NCBI GenBank assembly: GCA_947505055.1
Contig: CANNLO010000010.1
Coordinates: 1-35,945, forward strand
Direction: 5' to 3'
Source: Methylococcaceae bacterium
GTDB taxonomy: Bacteria > Pseudomonadota > Gammaproteobacteria > Methylococcales > Methylomonadaceae
Length of the DNA stretch: 35,945 nt
Part shown: positions 24,595 to 33,346 of the stretch, piece after piece
Numbering within the stretch: position 1 is the first letter of the stretch
Layout of the letters: the number at the start of each line of letters is the position of its first letter
Notes under the pieces: model-generated
Seen by the model: the letters and a program-made list of their open reading frames with translations, nothing else
Told to the model about the DNA's origin: nothing
Databases searched by the model: none
Made by a program: the position numbers and the translations under genes

Positions 24595-27500
24595 ATGAGC
24601 GTTAAATCGCGTCGCCTGTCGATCCTGACTCAGAAGGAAATCGATGATCTGTATCGTCTGCCACAGTTCAACGATGAGGATCGCTATTTTTATTTCGATC
24701 TAAGCGCCGACGAAATGGGCCTCATTGATGCCGTTCACACCCGCTCGGCAGCCGTCCATATAGCGCTGCAACTGGGTTATTTCAAGGCAAAACGCCAGTT
24801 TTTTGTTTATCCGCTGGAAGCAGTGCAAGATGATCTGAACTATATTCTCGAAAAATATTTCCCCGGCATGGGCTTGGCATCCGTCAAGGAGCTCTCCAAA
24901 CCGACCCGCCTCGAACAACAACGGATCATCCTTCAGCTATACAATTTTCGCAACTGCGATAACGCCGCCAAGGTTGAACTGGAACAAAAAGCGCAGCGCG
25001 TTGCCATGTTGTCGACGCATCCGGTTTTTATTCTGCGCGAAACGCTGAAGTACCTAGCGAACCAGCGTATGGTTGCCCCCGGCTACACCACCCTGCAGGA
25101 TATGGTGAGCAGAGTTGTTACCGGTGAGCGCCGCAGGATTACGAATTTGCTGACACAGACCCTAACGCCGATGGTCAAAAAACAACTCGATGTGTTGCTC
25201 CAGTCGGATGAAGGCATGTACCGTATCAGTCTGCTCAAACACGAGCCGAAAAACTTTAGCTACAGCGAGTTACGGCAAGAAGTCGAACGGCGAAAATATT
25301 TCCAACCCCTGTATGCCTTCGGGCAAACCTTTCTAAGTGCTAACGGCTTGTCTAACGAAAGCATCAAATATTACGCTTCGATGGTCTTGTATTATACCGT
25401 CTACAAGCTTCGACGAATGGCAGTTCAGACGACGCGTTTGTATTTGCTGTGCTTTGCCTTTCATCGCTTTCGGCAAATCAACGATAATCTGATCGATGCC
25501 CTGATTCATCTCATCGGTCAATATGAGAAACAAGCGAAACTGGCATCCGAGGACGCCCTGCAGAAAGCGATCATCAAAGCCAGTGAGAACCTTCAGGCGG
25601 CTGGGCAAGTGCTTGAGTTGTTCATTGACGATTCCATACCGGACGAAATACCCTTCGGGTCGGTCAAGCAAACGGCTTTTTCCCTGTTGAAAGCCGAACA
25701 CTTTCCTCTCGTGTCGGATTATATGCAGAATATTGAATTCGATAAGACCGCGTTTGAATGGTCGTATTATGGCAAGCTGCAATATAAATTCAAGCTCAAC
25801 TTGCGGCATTTGTTCTACAACCTCGACTTCGCCGGACTGGTAGAGAATGCGCCACTTCTGGAAGCGATTCAGTTTCTACAGGATCTCCTGCGTCAGGGTA
25901 AAACACCCCGCCAGGTAGATCCGGCCCGTTTTCCGACCGGCATTATCGCGAAAAATTTGCAGCGCTATTTATATACTAAATTAGGGAAACGGAAGCACCT
26001 GGAAGTAGACCGTTATGAGTTCCTCGTTTACCGGCAGCTACGTAAGGCGCTTGAGGCCTGTGATGTTTTTGTTAAGGACAGTAATGAATTCCGGAGTTTC
26101 GATGACGACCTCATCAACACTGAGCGGTGGAAAAGGGATAAGGATGCGATTCTGCTGGAGATCGGGGCACCCATTTTACTGGCACCGATTCAGGACACTT
26201 TGGCTGACTTGCGGAAAGAATTGGAAGACCAGTACACGTCTGTGAACCGGCGTATTGAAAACGGCGACAATCAATACATTAAAATTACCGGTGCCGGCGA
26301 TAAACGACACTGGTCATTGATCTATCCGACTGAGGAAGAAACGACTAATAGTCCATTCTACAGCCAATTAACGAGCATCGGTGTTGCCGATCTACTCTGG
26401 TTTGTTGCCGGTGAAGCTGGGTTCTTAAAAGCGTTTACCCACGTACTGGAGCGTAATGTCAAGCAGGATGCCGATCCGCGTCTCATATTCGCCTGTATTG
26501 TGGCCATGGGTACGAATATGGGCTTATGGAAAATGGCTGATGTTTCGGGACTCAGCCATTCGACCTTATTGACAACGGCTCGAAATTTTTTACGGGCCGA
26601 AACGCTCCATGCGGCAAACGATGCCATTGCTAATGCTACGGCAGCGCTACCACTGTTCCGCGAGTACGATATCGATCACCACATCCATTCCAGCAGTGAT
26701 GGACAGCGCATTGAAACACAAATTGATACCATCAACGCCCGACACTCCAAGAAGAATTTCGGTATGAAGAAAAGCGTGAGTTCCTATACCTTGTCAGTGA
26801 ACCAGGTGCCAGCCAATGCCGACATCATTAGTGGGCACGCTCATGAATCGCAATACGTGTTCGACATTCTGTACAACAATACAACGGAAATTCGGCCAAC
26901 GCGTCATTCGACTGACACGCACGGTACCAACCAAGTGAATTTCTTCATCTTGCGTGTCTTCCAGTATCTATTCGCACCGCGTTATCGTGATCTGCACAAA
27001 AAAATGGATGGACTGGTTGGGTTCTACCACCCGAGCCACTATGGGAATGCGCTAATCAAGCCTTCGCGGAAGGTGCTTGATAAATTGATCATTACTGAGT
27101 GGCCCATTAATCAACGTATTCTGGCTTCCCTAGCCCAAAAAGAAGTGACTCAGGCGACCATTGTACGCAAGCTGTCCAGTTATACTCGGCAAAACCAGAC
27201 GAAGAAAGCGCTATGGGAGTTGGAAAATATTTGCCGGTCTATACATATTCTGACCTATATCGATGACCACCACTATAGAAAAAATATTCAAAAGGCGCTC
27301 AATCGCGGAGAAGCTTATCACCGCTTGCGGCGAGCAATTGCTTATGTCAATTCCGGCAAGTTCCGCGTCAAAACGGAAGCCGAACAGCAAATATGGAATG
27401 AATGCTCCCGGCTCATAGCTAACGCTATTATTTATTACAACATGTTGCTCTTATCACGGGTTTACGAACAGAAGCTGGCTGCTGACGATCAGGAGGCGAT

Positions 27501-27663
27501 TCAATTTATCAAGAACGTTTCGCCGGCTGCCTGGCGGAACATTAATTTAATCGGTAATATGGACTTTACTGGAGAACCAACGATAGTCAACATCGAGGCG
27601 CTTGCTGCACGATTTAACGATCCAAATTTCTGGCGTAAATCCTTGGAAGACGATGTAGATTAG
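24595..27663 (+). CDS. tnpA: Tn3-family transposase
   Basis: The 1022-residue protein has the length and domains of Tn3 transposases: a helical N-terminal DNA-binding half and a C-terminal DDE catalytic part. The three acidic residues can be placed at about D702 (SSSDGQR), D774 (STDTHGTNQVNF) and E936 (IWNECSRLIANAI). It ends six bases before the right inverted repeat. The gene is intact, so the element may still move. Confidence 0.96.
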   Translation: MSVKSRRLSILTQKEIDDLYRLPQFNDEDRYFYFDLSADEMGLIDAVHTRSAAVHIALQLGYFKAKRQFFVYPLEAVQDDLNYILEKYFPGMGLASVKELSKPTRLEQQRIILQLYNFRNCDNAAKVELEQKAQRVAMLSTHPVFILRETLKYLANQRMVAPGYTTLQDMVSRVVTGERRRITNLLTQTLTPMVKKQLDVLLQSDEGMYRISLLKHEPKNFSYSELRQEVERRKYFQPLYAFGQTFLSANGLSNESIKYYASMVLYYTVYKLRRMAVQTTRLYLLCFAFHRFRQINDNLIDALIHLIGQYEKQAKLASEDALQKAIIKASENLQAAGQVLELFIDDSIPDEIPFGSVKQTAFSLLKAEHFPLVSDYMQNIEFDKTAFEWSYYGKLQYKFKLNLRHLFYNLDFAGLVENAPLLEAIQFLQDLLRQGKTPRQVDPARFPTGIIAKNLQRYLYTKLGKRKHLEVDRYEFLVYRQLRKALEACDVFVKDSNEFRSFDDDLINTERWKRDKDAILLEIGAPILLAPIQDTLADLRKELEDQYTSVNRRIENGDNQYIKITGAGDKRHWSLIYPTEEETTNSPFYSQLTSIGVADLLWFVAGEAGFLKAFTHVLERNVKQDADPRLIFACIVAMGTNMGLWKMADVSGLSHSTLLTTARNFLRAETLHAANDAIANATAALPLFREYDIDHHIHSSSDGQRIETQIDTINARHSKKNFGMKKSVSSYTLSVNQVPANADIISGHAHESQYVFDILYNNTTEIRPTRHSTDTHGTNQVNFFILRVFQYLFAPRYRDLHKKMDGLVGFYHPSHYGNALIKPSRKVLDKLIITEWPINQRILASLAQKEVTQATIVRKLSSYTRQNQTKKALWELENICRSIHILTYIDDHHYRKNIQKALNRGEAYHRLRRAIAYVNSGKFRVKTEAEQQIWNECSRLIANAIIYYNMLLLSRVYEQKLAADDQEAIQFIKNVSPAAWRNINLIGNMDFTGEPTIVNIEALAARFNDPNFWRKSLEDDVD

Positions 27664-27669
27664 GGTTTC

Positions 27670-27723
27670 AAATATTAGCCATTGCTAATTTTTACCTTTT
27701 CGAGGGAATGGGCAAAAATAGCC
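27670..27723 (-). repeat. Transposon right inverted repeat
   Basis: This is the reverse complement of the left repeat with two differences (52 of 54). It is followed by TTAAA (27724-27728), the second copy of the target duplication. Confidence 0.9.
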
Positions 27724-28212
27724 TTAAACGCGCTAATTAACGTCCTGAACTGGCGATTAGAACAAAAAAGATACACGCCAATAAACTGCGGAATAGGCAT
27801 CGCTTATGGTCGAGCTTTGATGATACAAGCAGGCTTTAAGGGGTGGGGACTTAATGATGTAATTTGGATGGGTGATGTTGTGAACCAAGCATCAAACCTT
27901 TGCCATCAGGGCAATAAATACCCACGGAAACCCATTCAGGTATCCAAATCAGTTTTTGATAATCTGAACCAACACAATAAAAGCCTACTTCATCCGGTTT
28001 ATGGCGGGCTTGGGATTACGACTCAGTATGAGGGGGACATTATTAACCAGACTATGGACATCTGGCTGACAGAACAGAAACAACAAGCCGCATACAGAAA
28101 AGCGTCTGCAACAACTTTGCTTGGTAGTTTAGGACAAGGACTGTTAACGCAAAAATTTTACGAAAGTGGATTAGAAGCGGCGAATGCTTTAGCCAGAAGC
28201 CTGCGCTACTAG
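27724..28212 (+). pseudogene. pycC: Pycsar nucleotide cyclase, 3' fragment
   Basis: The fragment encodes the last ~162 residues of the cyclase, including NCGIGIAYGRALMIQ and VIWMGDVVNQASNLC, the second half of the catalytic core. It has no start of its own in the native frame; the open frame runs back into the transposon end (a TTG at 27682). TTAAA at 27724-27728 is the duplicated target. Joined at TTAAA with the 5' fragment, the frame is continuous and gives a protein of about 286 residues. Confidence 0.85.
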
Positions 28213-28344
28213 CTCGCCTCTGGGTTTTAGGCGTTATCGTGCAGATATTGGCGATTTCGGCCCGAATATGATGGGCAAAGCGCGGCGAGTAGCACCCGTC
28301 CAGGCGCTTGCCGGGTTCGCGGTTCAACATGACTAGCCTAAATA
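28213..28344. other. Short gene-free stretch after the Pycsar operon
   Basis: No gene is supported here. The region contains GGGTTTTAGGCGTTATCGTGC and a GC-richer block. I found no inverted repeat or recombination core that I could defend. It marks the boundary between the defence region and the hxs operon. Confidence 0.5.
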
Positions 28345-28373
28345 TTGACTTGATCGCTTGGTTGTTTGATAAT
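28345..28373 (+). promoter_or_regulatory. Candidate sigma70-type promoter of the hxs operon
   Basis: TTGACT at 28345-28350 and GATAAT at 28368-28373 are exactly 17 bases apart. hxsA starts 37 bases later with GGGGGAAT as ribosome site. This is one of the best promoter matches in the window. Confidence 0.7.
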
Positions 28374-28410
28374 GATCATAGGGTTTTTAAGTCATATATT
28401 TGGGGGAATA

Positions 28411-28683
28411 ATGAAAAAGAAAAGTTTTTTGATCTCAGTTGCTGTCTTGGCTGCATCAATGGCCATTGATGCCAGCGCCGCATTGCCGGAATCGTTGACG
28501 GAACAATTGAACGCCAATGCAGGATATGCGGCCCAGGAGCAAGAAGCCCCTAAAGCGGCCCAAAGCCCGTTTGTGCTTGAGCGCCCGGATTCCAGCGGCA
28601 CACAGAATGTAGCCGGGCACGTATCCCATAGCTCACACGCATCGCACGCATCGCACGCATCGCACGTTTCTTCCCGTTACTGA
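28411..28683 (+). CDS. hxsA: HxsA-like His-Xaa-Ser repeat precursor peptide
   Basis: The 90-residue precursor begins with a signal peptide (MKKKSFLISVAVLAASMAIDASA). It has a Gln/Ala/Pro-rich middle and a C-terminal run of six His-x-Ser tripeptides (HVS, HSS, HAS, HAS, HAS, HVS) ending SRY. This is the defining repeat of the His-Xaa-Ser (Hxs) system, in which radical SAM enzymes are thought to modify the repeats. The chemical product is not established. I chose ATG 28411 over 28366 because it gives a clean signal peptide and follows GGGGG. In the DNA the repeats are nearly identical nine-base units, which allows copy-number change by slippage. Confidence 0.82.
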   Translation: MKKKSFLISVAVLAASMAIDASAALPESLTEQLNANAGYAAQEQEAPKAAQSPFVLERPDSSGTQNVAGHVSHSSHASHASHASHVSSRY

Positions 28684-28695
28684 TAGGGATACTGC

Positions 28696-29013
28696 ATGAC
28701 GACGGGTGCGGATGCCCATCACGTTGATCTGTTTTTTGACAACAACGTTTTCCCTTTAGAGACCATCAAACGAGCATTGTACCGCTTTGCGGATCGATGC
28801 TCGTTTGATGTTGAGTTGGCGGATAAGCAAACCAAGGTCACTTTGCACGTTCCGGCCAACATGTCTGAACCGGCGATTGATGAGCTGTGTTCCAGGATAC
28901 GCAACGAAGTCTTGGATCAGGACTTACGGGACAGCATTTCCAGGGAAACGGCCAATATCCGCACTCTGATTCTGGCTAACGCCTTCTCCAATACCGGCCT
29001 GATTGAGTCCTAA
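28696..29013 (+). CDS. hxsD: HxsD-like small partner protein
   Basis: The 105-residue protein matches the HxsD pattern: ETIKRALYRFADRCSFDVEL near the start, and LDQDLRDSISRETANIRTLIL followed by ANAFSN at the end. HxsD is the small conserved companion of the two radical SAM enzymes; its role is not known (a peptide-recognition role is a guess). It lies 12 bases after hxsA and 5 before hxsB, so all are co-transcribed. Confidence 0.82.
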   Translation: MTTGADAHHVDLFFDNNVFPLETIKRALYRFADRCSFDVELADKQTKVTLHVPANMSEPAIDELCSRIRNEVLDQDLRDSISRETANIRTLILANAFSNTGLIES

Positions 29014-29018
29014 CCCGT

Positions 29019-30491
29019 ATGTCTGGGTTAGGAAAAAAATTTCGCCTGCCGGAAGCCTTTGACCAAGCAGTGCCCGGCCAGTACCGGATGCTCCCATGTC
29101 GCTTTGTTAGCCTCGATGATAATCGCTATGTGCTGACCAACGAAGTTGGGGAGCACTTGGTTGTCACGCGGCCACAACTGGAACAGTTCGTGAGAAAAAT
29201 CGTTCCTTTCCACGGTGACTTTTACCACGACCTCAAATCAAAGCATTTCCTGATAGATGACGACTCGAACGTTGCCGTTGATCTCCTCGCGCTCAAATAC
29301 AGAACAAAGGCACAGCGAATTTCCCAGTTTACGGCGCTGCACCTGTTCGTTGTATCTCTCCGCTGTGATTACACCTGCCAGTATTGCCAGGTTTCCAGGC
29401 AAACCGACGACAAGCTGGCTTATGACATGAGCCAGGAAACCGCAGATCGGGCGTTGGAATTTGTATTCAGAAGCCCATCACCGGCAATCAAGATTGAATT
29501 CCAGGGCGGTGAGCCACTATTGAATTTCCCCATCATCCAATATGTGGTCGATCAGGCCAAGCGGATCAATGAGAACCACGACAAATATATTCAATTTGTT
29601 ATTACGACCAACCTTAGCCTTTTAACGGATGAAATTCTGTCGTTCTGTCTCACTCACGACATTTGCCTTTCGACTTCACTAGATGGACCGCAAGATTTGC
29701 ACAACCTGAACCGTCCACGGCCAGGAAGAAATGGTTATCAACTCACCGTTGAAGGTATCAGGAAAGCCCAAGCGGTCTTGGGTCGGGATAAGGTGGGCGC
29801 TTTGATGACCACAACGGAAGCCAGCCTTCCGCGTGTCCGGGAAATCATAGACACCTACCTGTCCTTGGGAATGGACGCTATATTTCTTCGCGCCCTGAGT
29901 CCTTATGGATTCGCAGTAAAAACCCGGCAAGCCTACAAATATGATGTGGATCGTTGGTTTGAGTTTTACAAGGAAGGGCTGAATTACGTCCTGGAAATCA
30001 ATCGTCAAGGGTATCCATTCGTTGAACTGTACGCCTCGATGATTATCAACAAAATCTTTTCGCCCTTCGGCACGGGTTATGTTGATCTGCAATCCCCGTC
30101 CGGCATGGCAATTTCGGCCATTGTTTACAACTATGACGGCGACATTTACGCCTCCGACGAAGCCAGGATGCTTGCGGAAATGGGGGACAAGAGTTTCAGG
30201 CTCGGAAGCGTTCATCATGACAGCTACGAGGACGTGATCCTGTCAGATACCGTTCTGGATACCCTTGAAGCCACGCTATCGGAAAACCTGCCCATGTGTA
30301 ACGACTGCGGCTTTCTGCCTTACTGCGGAACCGATCCGGTCTATCACCACGCAACTCAGGGCGACGCCGTGGGGCATAAGGCCACAAGCGGCTTTTGCAG
30401 CAAGAATATGAAAATATTTCGCTACCTGTTCACGCTATTGGAAGATGATCCAGAGGCTAAAAAAATCCTGTTGAGTTGGGTGCGTCCGTGA
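29019..30491 (+). CDS. hxsB: HxsB-like radical SAM/SPASM maturase
   Basis: The 490-residue enzyme has a radical SAM cluster motif CDYTCQYC (C116, C120, C123) binding the [4Fe-4S] cluster that cleaves SAM. Further core motifs are FQGGEPLL and FVITTNLSLL. A C-terminal SPASM-type Cys-rich region (CNDCGFLPYCGTDP ... SGFC) binds extra clusters. It is the larger of the two maturases of the Hxs system and probably acts on the His-x-Ser repeats of HxsA. The stop overlaps the hxsC GTG start (GTGA). Confidence 0.88.
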   Translation: MSGLGKKFRLPEAFDQAVPGQYRMLPCRFVSLDDNRYVLTNEVGEHLVVTRPQLEQFVRKIVPFHGDFYHDLKSKHFLIDDDSNVAVDLLALKYRTKAQRISQFTALHLFVVSLRCDYTCQYCQVSRQTDDKLAYDMSQETADRALEFVFRSPSPAIKIEFQGGEPLLNFPIIQYVVDQAKRINENHDKYIQFVITTNLSLLTDEILSFCLTHDICLSTSLDGPQDLHNLNRPRPGRNGYQLTVEGIRKAQAVLGRDKVGALMTTTEASLPRVREIIDTYLSLGMDAIFLRALSPYGFAVKTRQAYKYDVDRWFEFYKEGLNYVLEINRQGYPFVELYASMIINKIFSPFGTGYVDLQSPSGMAISAIVYNYDGDIYASDEARMLAEMGDKSFRLGSVHHDSYEDVILSDTVLDTLEATLSENLPMCNDCGFLPYCGTDPVYHHATQGDAVGHKATSGFCSKNMKIFRYLFTLLEDDPEAKKILLSWVRP

Positions 30492-31657
30492 TCTATCTGC
30501 ACTCGAAAAACAATACGGCGCATGGTGAGATAAGCCACCAACGCCCGTTCATTTCCAAAGTCACCACCAACCCCAGCCTACCATTTCCCCTTCGCGCCTC
30601 CCATACTTTACGCTGGCATGGTTTAACCGAATCCTTGCCACAAGGATTCGGACTGGTTCTGATTTCAAGCGGAAAGGCTTGCCCAGATATGGATGCAGGA
30701 AACGGACTGACAAATATTGTCCGCCTGGCACCGGAACTGGATTACCTCAAGGAGCATGATGTTATCAAGTTTCAACCGGCAAACTGCGGAATCAATGTAT
30801 TGTACCGACATGAAGCTAATTCCAATGCGTTCCTGGTAACGGAACGCTGCAACTCTTTTTGCATCATGTGCTCCCAACCTCCTAGGGACATTAACGATCA
30901 TTACCTGGTGGATGACATGCTGGAAGCATTGCCCCTGATCCACCAAGAAACGCACGAAATCGGTATTACGGGAGGGGAGCCGACGCTATGGGGCGATGAC
31001 TTCATACAAATGATCCGGGCTTCGGAAACCCATTTGCCCAGAACATCCCTGCATATCCTGTCAAACGGTCGAAATTTCAAGAATCTGGATTTGGCGATCA
31101 AAGTTGCCGGGGTCAAACACCATGACGTGATGATTGGGATTCCATTGTATGCCGATTATTCCCAACTCCATGACTATATCGTTCAAGCTGACAACGCCTT
31201 TGATGACACCATTCGGGGCATTCTGAATCTCAAACGGTGCCGCGTCCCGGTAGAAATCCGGGTGGTTATTCACCGTGAAAACTATCACCGCTTGCCGCAA
31301 CTGGCAGAATTCATCACCCGGAATTTATTGTTCGTCGATCATGTGGCATTGATGGGATTGGAGATTAGAGGGTTTGCCAAGTCCAACCTGGACGCAATCT
31401 GGATTGATCCCTACGACTACCGGGACGAGCTAGCTAAGGCCGTTGATACCCTGGCTCGTTCCCGAATGCGCGTATCCCTCTATAACCATCCTCTTTGCGT
31501 TATTCCAGAACCGGTGAGGCGGTTTGCTGTGAAGTCTATCAGTGATTGGAAAAACGACTTCATTAATGAATGCCAGAATTGCAATTCCAGACAGGAATGC
31601 GGCGGGTTTTTCTCGTCAAACTTAACCAAGACAAGCGCCCACATTAAAGCCTTGTAA
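30488..31657 (+). CDS. hxsC: HxsC-like radical SAM protein
   Basis: The 389-residue protein has a radical SAM motif CNSFCIMC (C121, C125, C128) followed by GITGGEPTLWGD and LSNGRNF. A Cys cluster near the end (CQNCNSRQECGGFF) resembles a short SPASM region. I chose GTG 30488, which overlaps the hxsB stop as GTGA. The TTG at 30476 would add four residues. With HxsB it would carry out a two-enzyme modification. The thermonuclease-like gene follows after 12 bases. Confidence 0.86.
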   Translation: MIYLHSKNNTAHGEISHQRPFISKVTTNPSLPFPLRASHTLRWHGLTESLPQGFGLVLISSGKACPDMDAGNGLTNIVRLAPELDYLKEHDVIKFQPANCGINVLYRHEANSNAFLVTERCNSFCIMCSQPPRDINDHYLVDDMLEALPLIHQETHEIGITGGEPTLWGDDFIQMIRASETHLPRTSLHILSNGRNFKNLDLAIKVAGVKHHDVMIGIPLYADYSQLHDYIVQADNAFDDTIRGILNLKRCRVPVEIRVVIHRENYHRLPQLAEFITRNLLFVDHVALMGLEIRGFAKSNLDAIWIDPYDYRDELAKAVDTLARSRMRVSLYNHPLCVIPEPVRRFAVKSISDWKNDFINECQNCNSRQECGGFFSSNLTKTSAHIKAL

Positions 31658-31669
31658 CCATCAAACCCT

Positions 31670-32368
31670 ATGGCAAGCATAACCCAATTCAAAATTATCC
31701 ATCCGGTTTTTTTGGCTCTCTTATTGTTCCTTTACACCAGCTTGCCAGGTGCTGCGGAAATCCTGGAAGGCCGTGTTGTCGGTGTTCATGACGGGGATAC
31801 TGTCACCCTGTTAATGGCGGGCAATCAACAAGTCAAAATCAGGCTGGCACAAATTGATGCGCCTGAGAGCGACCAGGCTTTCGGTCAACGATCCAAGCAA
31901 TCCTTATCCGACATGGTTTTCAACAAGAACGTCCGGGTAGAGAAGGATACTATTGACAAATATGGCCGCACGGTAGGCACAATCTTTGTAGATGGTCTTG
32001 ATGCCAATCGAGAGCAGATCAAGCGCGGTATGGCTTGGGCATACAGGCAATACCTACACGATCAATCCTTGTTGCAAGTAGAAGATGAAGCGCGACGAGC
32101 TAAGGCGGGGCTGTGGTCTGACCCAAACCCGATGCCACCCTGGGAGTACCGGCATGGCAAAAAGAACGGAAGTGTTACAAATCAGGTCGCGCCAAAAGCA
32201 GAGCCAACGAATCAGCAAGTAAATTCTTCATGTGGCAGCAAACGCTATTGCAAGGAAATGACTTCATGCGAAGAAGCTAAGTTCTATTTGACTCAATGCG
32301 GTTTATCGCGTTTGGATGGAGACGGTGATGGTATTCCTTGTGAAAAGCTTTGCGGTCATGGTAAATAA
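31670..32368 (+). CDS. Secreted thermonuclease-like protein with excalibur domain
   Basis: The 232-residue protein has a signal peptide (ending near LPGAAE, residue ~29) and a staphylococcal-nuclease domain (about 33-155). Its catalytic residues correspond to an Arg in VKIRLAQ, a Glu in IDAPESD and an Arg in KYGRTVG. A linker and a C-terminal excalibur domain follow (SCEEAKFYLTQCGLSRLDGDGDGIPCEKLC), a calcium-binding DxDxDG loop. It probably cuts nucleic acids in the periplasm or outside. The 12-base gap after hxsC suggests co-transcription with the hxs operon. Confidence 0.85.
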   Translation: MASITQFKIIHPVFLALLLFLYTSLPGAAEILEGRVVGVHDGDTVTLLMAGNQQVKIRLAQIDAPESDQAFGQRSKQSLSDMVFNKNVRVEKDTIDKYGRTVGTIFVDGLDANREQIKRGMAWAYRQYLHDQSLLQVEDEARRAKAGLWSDPNPMPPWEYRHGKKNGSVTNQVAPKAEPTNQQVNSSCGSKRYCKEMTSCEEAKFYLTQCGLSRLDGDGDGIPCEKLCGHGK

Positions 32369-32425
32369 TTATTGGATTTCAATGTATTCATGGATTTATA
32401 CTAAATACATTAAAAACCGCACAAT

Positions 32426-32968
32426 ATGACTGGACTGGAAAAAAGCAAGACTATTACAGAAATAATAAAGAGCATTGTCGAGATTATTGCGTTAATCGTC
32501 GCTGGCTTGTGGGCTTTTTCTAATTTTCAGCAAACAGAAAAACCATCCCTAGAATCCCGTGTACACTCAGAAAGTGTTATGGAATGGTTTCAATTACCAA
32601 CCCCTAATCATTGCCTTGGCTCGTTCGGTGTCAGATTTAAGAATATTGGGAAAAAGGCTATCGACTTCAAGAGCGCCACCCTGCGAGTCTGGATTATGAA
32701 ACAACCGCCGTTGGGCAAAATAATCACTTATTTAGACCCAGCAGATTATCAATCTGAAAAACCAATTTATGAGAGGTCATTTAGTAGTGATACTGACAAA
32801 ATTGGATTATTAGGCCATTTTCCGCCTGATACAGAGGCTCAAACTGATTTCACATTTAGTTTTGAAAAACAAACATCGAAGGTTGCTCTTTTTTCTTTTG
32901 AATCGAACGGGCAGGGTATGAAAATACGGGAACGGAGATGGAGCTATGTTTGTGATTTACATACATAG
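32426..32968 (+). CDS. Membrane-anchored protein of unknown function
   Basis: The 180-residue protein has one N-terminal membrane helix (about 12-33) and a periplasmic or cytoplasmic domain of beta-strand character. The domain includes HCLGSFGVRFKNIGKKAIDF and DTEAQTDFTFSFEKQ. I do not recognise the family. There is no obvious ribosome site, and a 57-base gap lies after the nuclease gene. It could be the last gene of the hxs run or an independent cargo gene. Base composition is more AT-rich than hxsBC. Confidence 0.6.
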   Translation: MTGLEKSKTITEIIKSIVEIIALIVAGLWAFSNFQQTEKPSLESRVHSESVMEWFQLPTPNHCLGSFGVRFKNIGKKAIDFKSATLRVWIMKQPPLGKIITYLDPADYQSEKPIYERSFSSDTDKIGLLGHFPPDTEAQTDFTFSFEKQTSKVALFSFESNGQGMKIRERRWSYVCDLHT

Positions 32969-33019
32969 CCAGATACAAATAGTTCGTTTTCCGTCATTTG
33001 TCGTGCCAACTTTACCGTC

Positions 33020-33346
33020 TTACAAAAGTTGCGGCGTGGCTGCGCTATGCTGGCGAGGTTGGAAAGTGACGTTTACCTCAACATCCTCATCGAGTTTGCC
33101 GAGGATCGTAATCATCCGGTCGAGCGTGAAGCGGCGAAGCTGTGCGTTACGGATGTGAGAGAATTCGGAGTGAGAAACCCCCGTCTGCTTCTCGGCGTCG
33201 CGTGTCGAAAGCTTGCGATCATCAAGGATGTTGATGATTTTCGCCGCGATAATGGCGCGAGCCTGCTCTAGCCCTGCGTTGGGGCGTCCGAAGTCGCGGT
33301 AAACGTTGCCGCTTCCGCGTACCAATTGCATGTCGTCGTTTTTCAT
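33020..33346 (-). CDS. HigA-like antitoxin (XRE-type HTH)
   Basis: The 108-residue protein has a helix-turn-helix of the XRE/HTH_37 type (LSTRDAEKQTGVSHSEFSHIRN, about 47-68). Such antitoxins bind both the toxin and their own operator. Its ATG overlaps the toxin stop by four bases (ATGA). Toxin-first order is the hallmark of higBA-type modules. The palindrome at 33699-33712 is the likely operator. Confidence 0.85.
   Translation of the reverse strand: MKNDDMQLVRGSGNVYRDFGRPNAGLEQARAIIAAKIINILDDRKLSTRDAEKQTGVSHSEFSHIRNAQLRRFTLDRMITILGKLDEDVEVNVTFQPRQHSAATPQLL

Larger units (their letters stand above)
21025..27723. mobile_element. Tn3-family transposon with toxin-immunity cargo
   Basis: The 6699-bp element starts and ends with 54-bp inverted repeats (21025-21078 and 27670-27723; 52 of 54 matching; tip GGCTATTTTTGCCC) and is flanked by TTAAA. 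It encodes the transposase TnpA (plus strand), a serine resolvase TnpR (minus strand) and a res region between them. The rest is one minus-strand cargo run: transglutaminase-like protein, Rhs-tip toxin, DUF2283-like protein, headless toxin tip and Imm42-like protein. It looks complete and possibly active. Cargo at 21100-22700 is visibly more AT-rich than the plasmid backbone, suggesting separate acquisition. Confidence 0.93.

Noticed and set aside
28213..28344. Integron attC-like site (GCGTTAT) or a transposon end
   Set aside because: No matching partner core or inverted arms could be found.
28619..28676. Histidine-rich metal-binding protein or CRISPR-like short repeats
   Set aside because: The nine-base repeats are coding, in frame, and encode H-x-S units next to two radical SAM genes, which is the Hxs pattern. 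There are no spacers.
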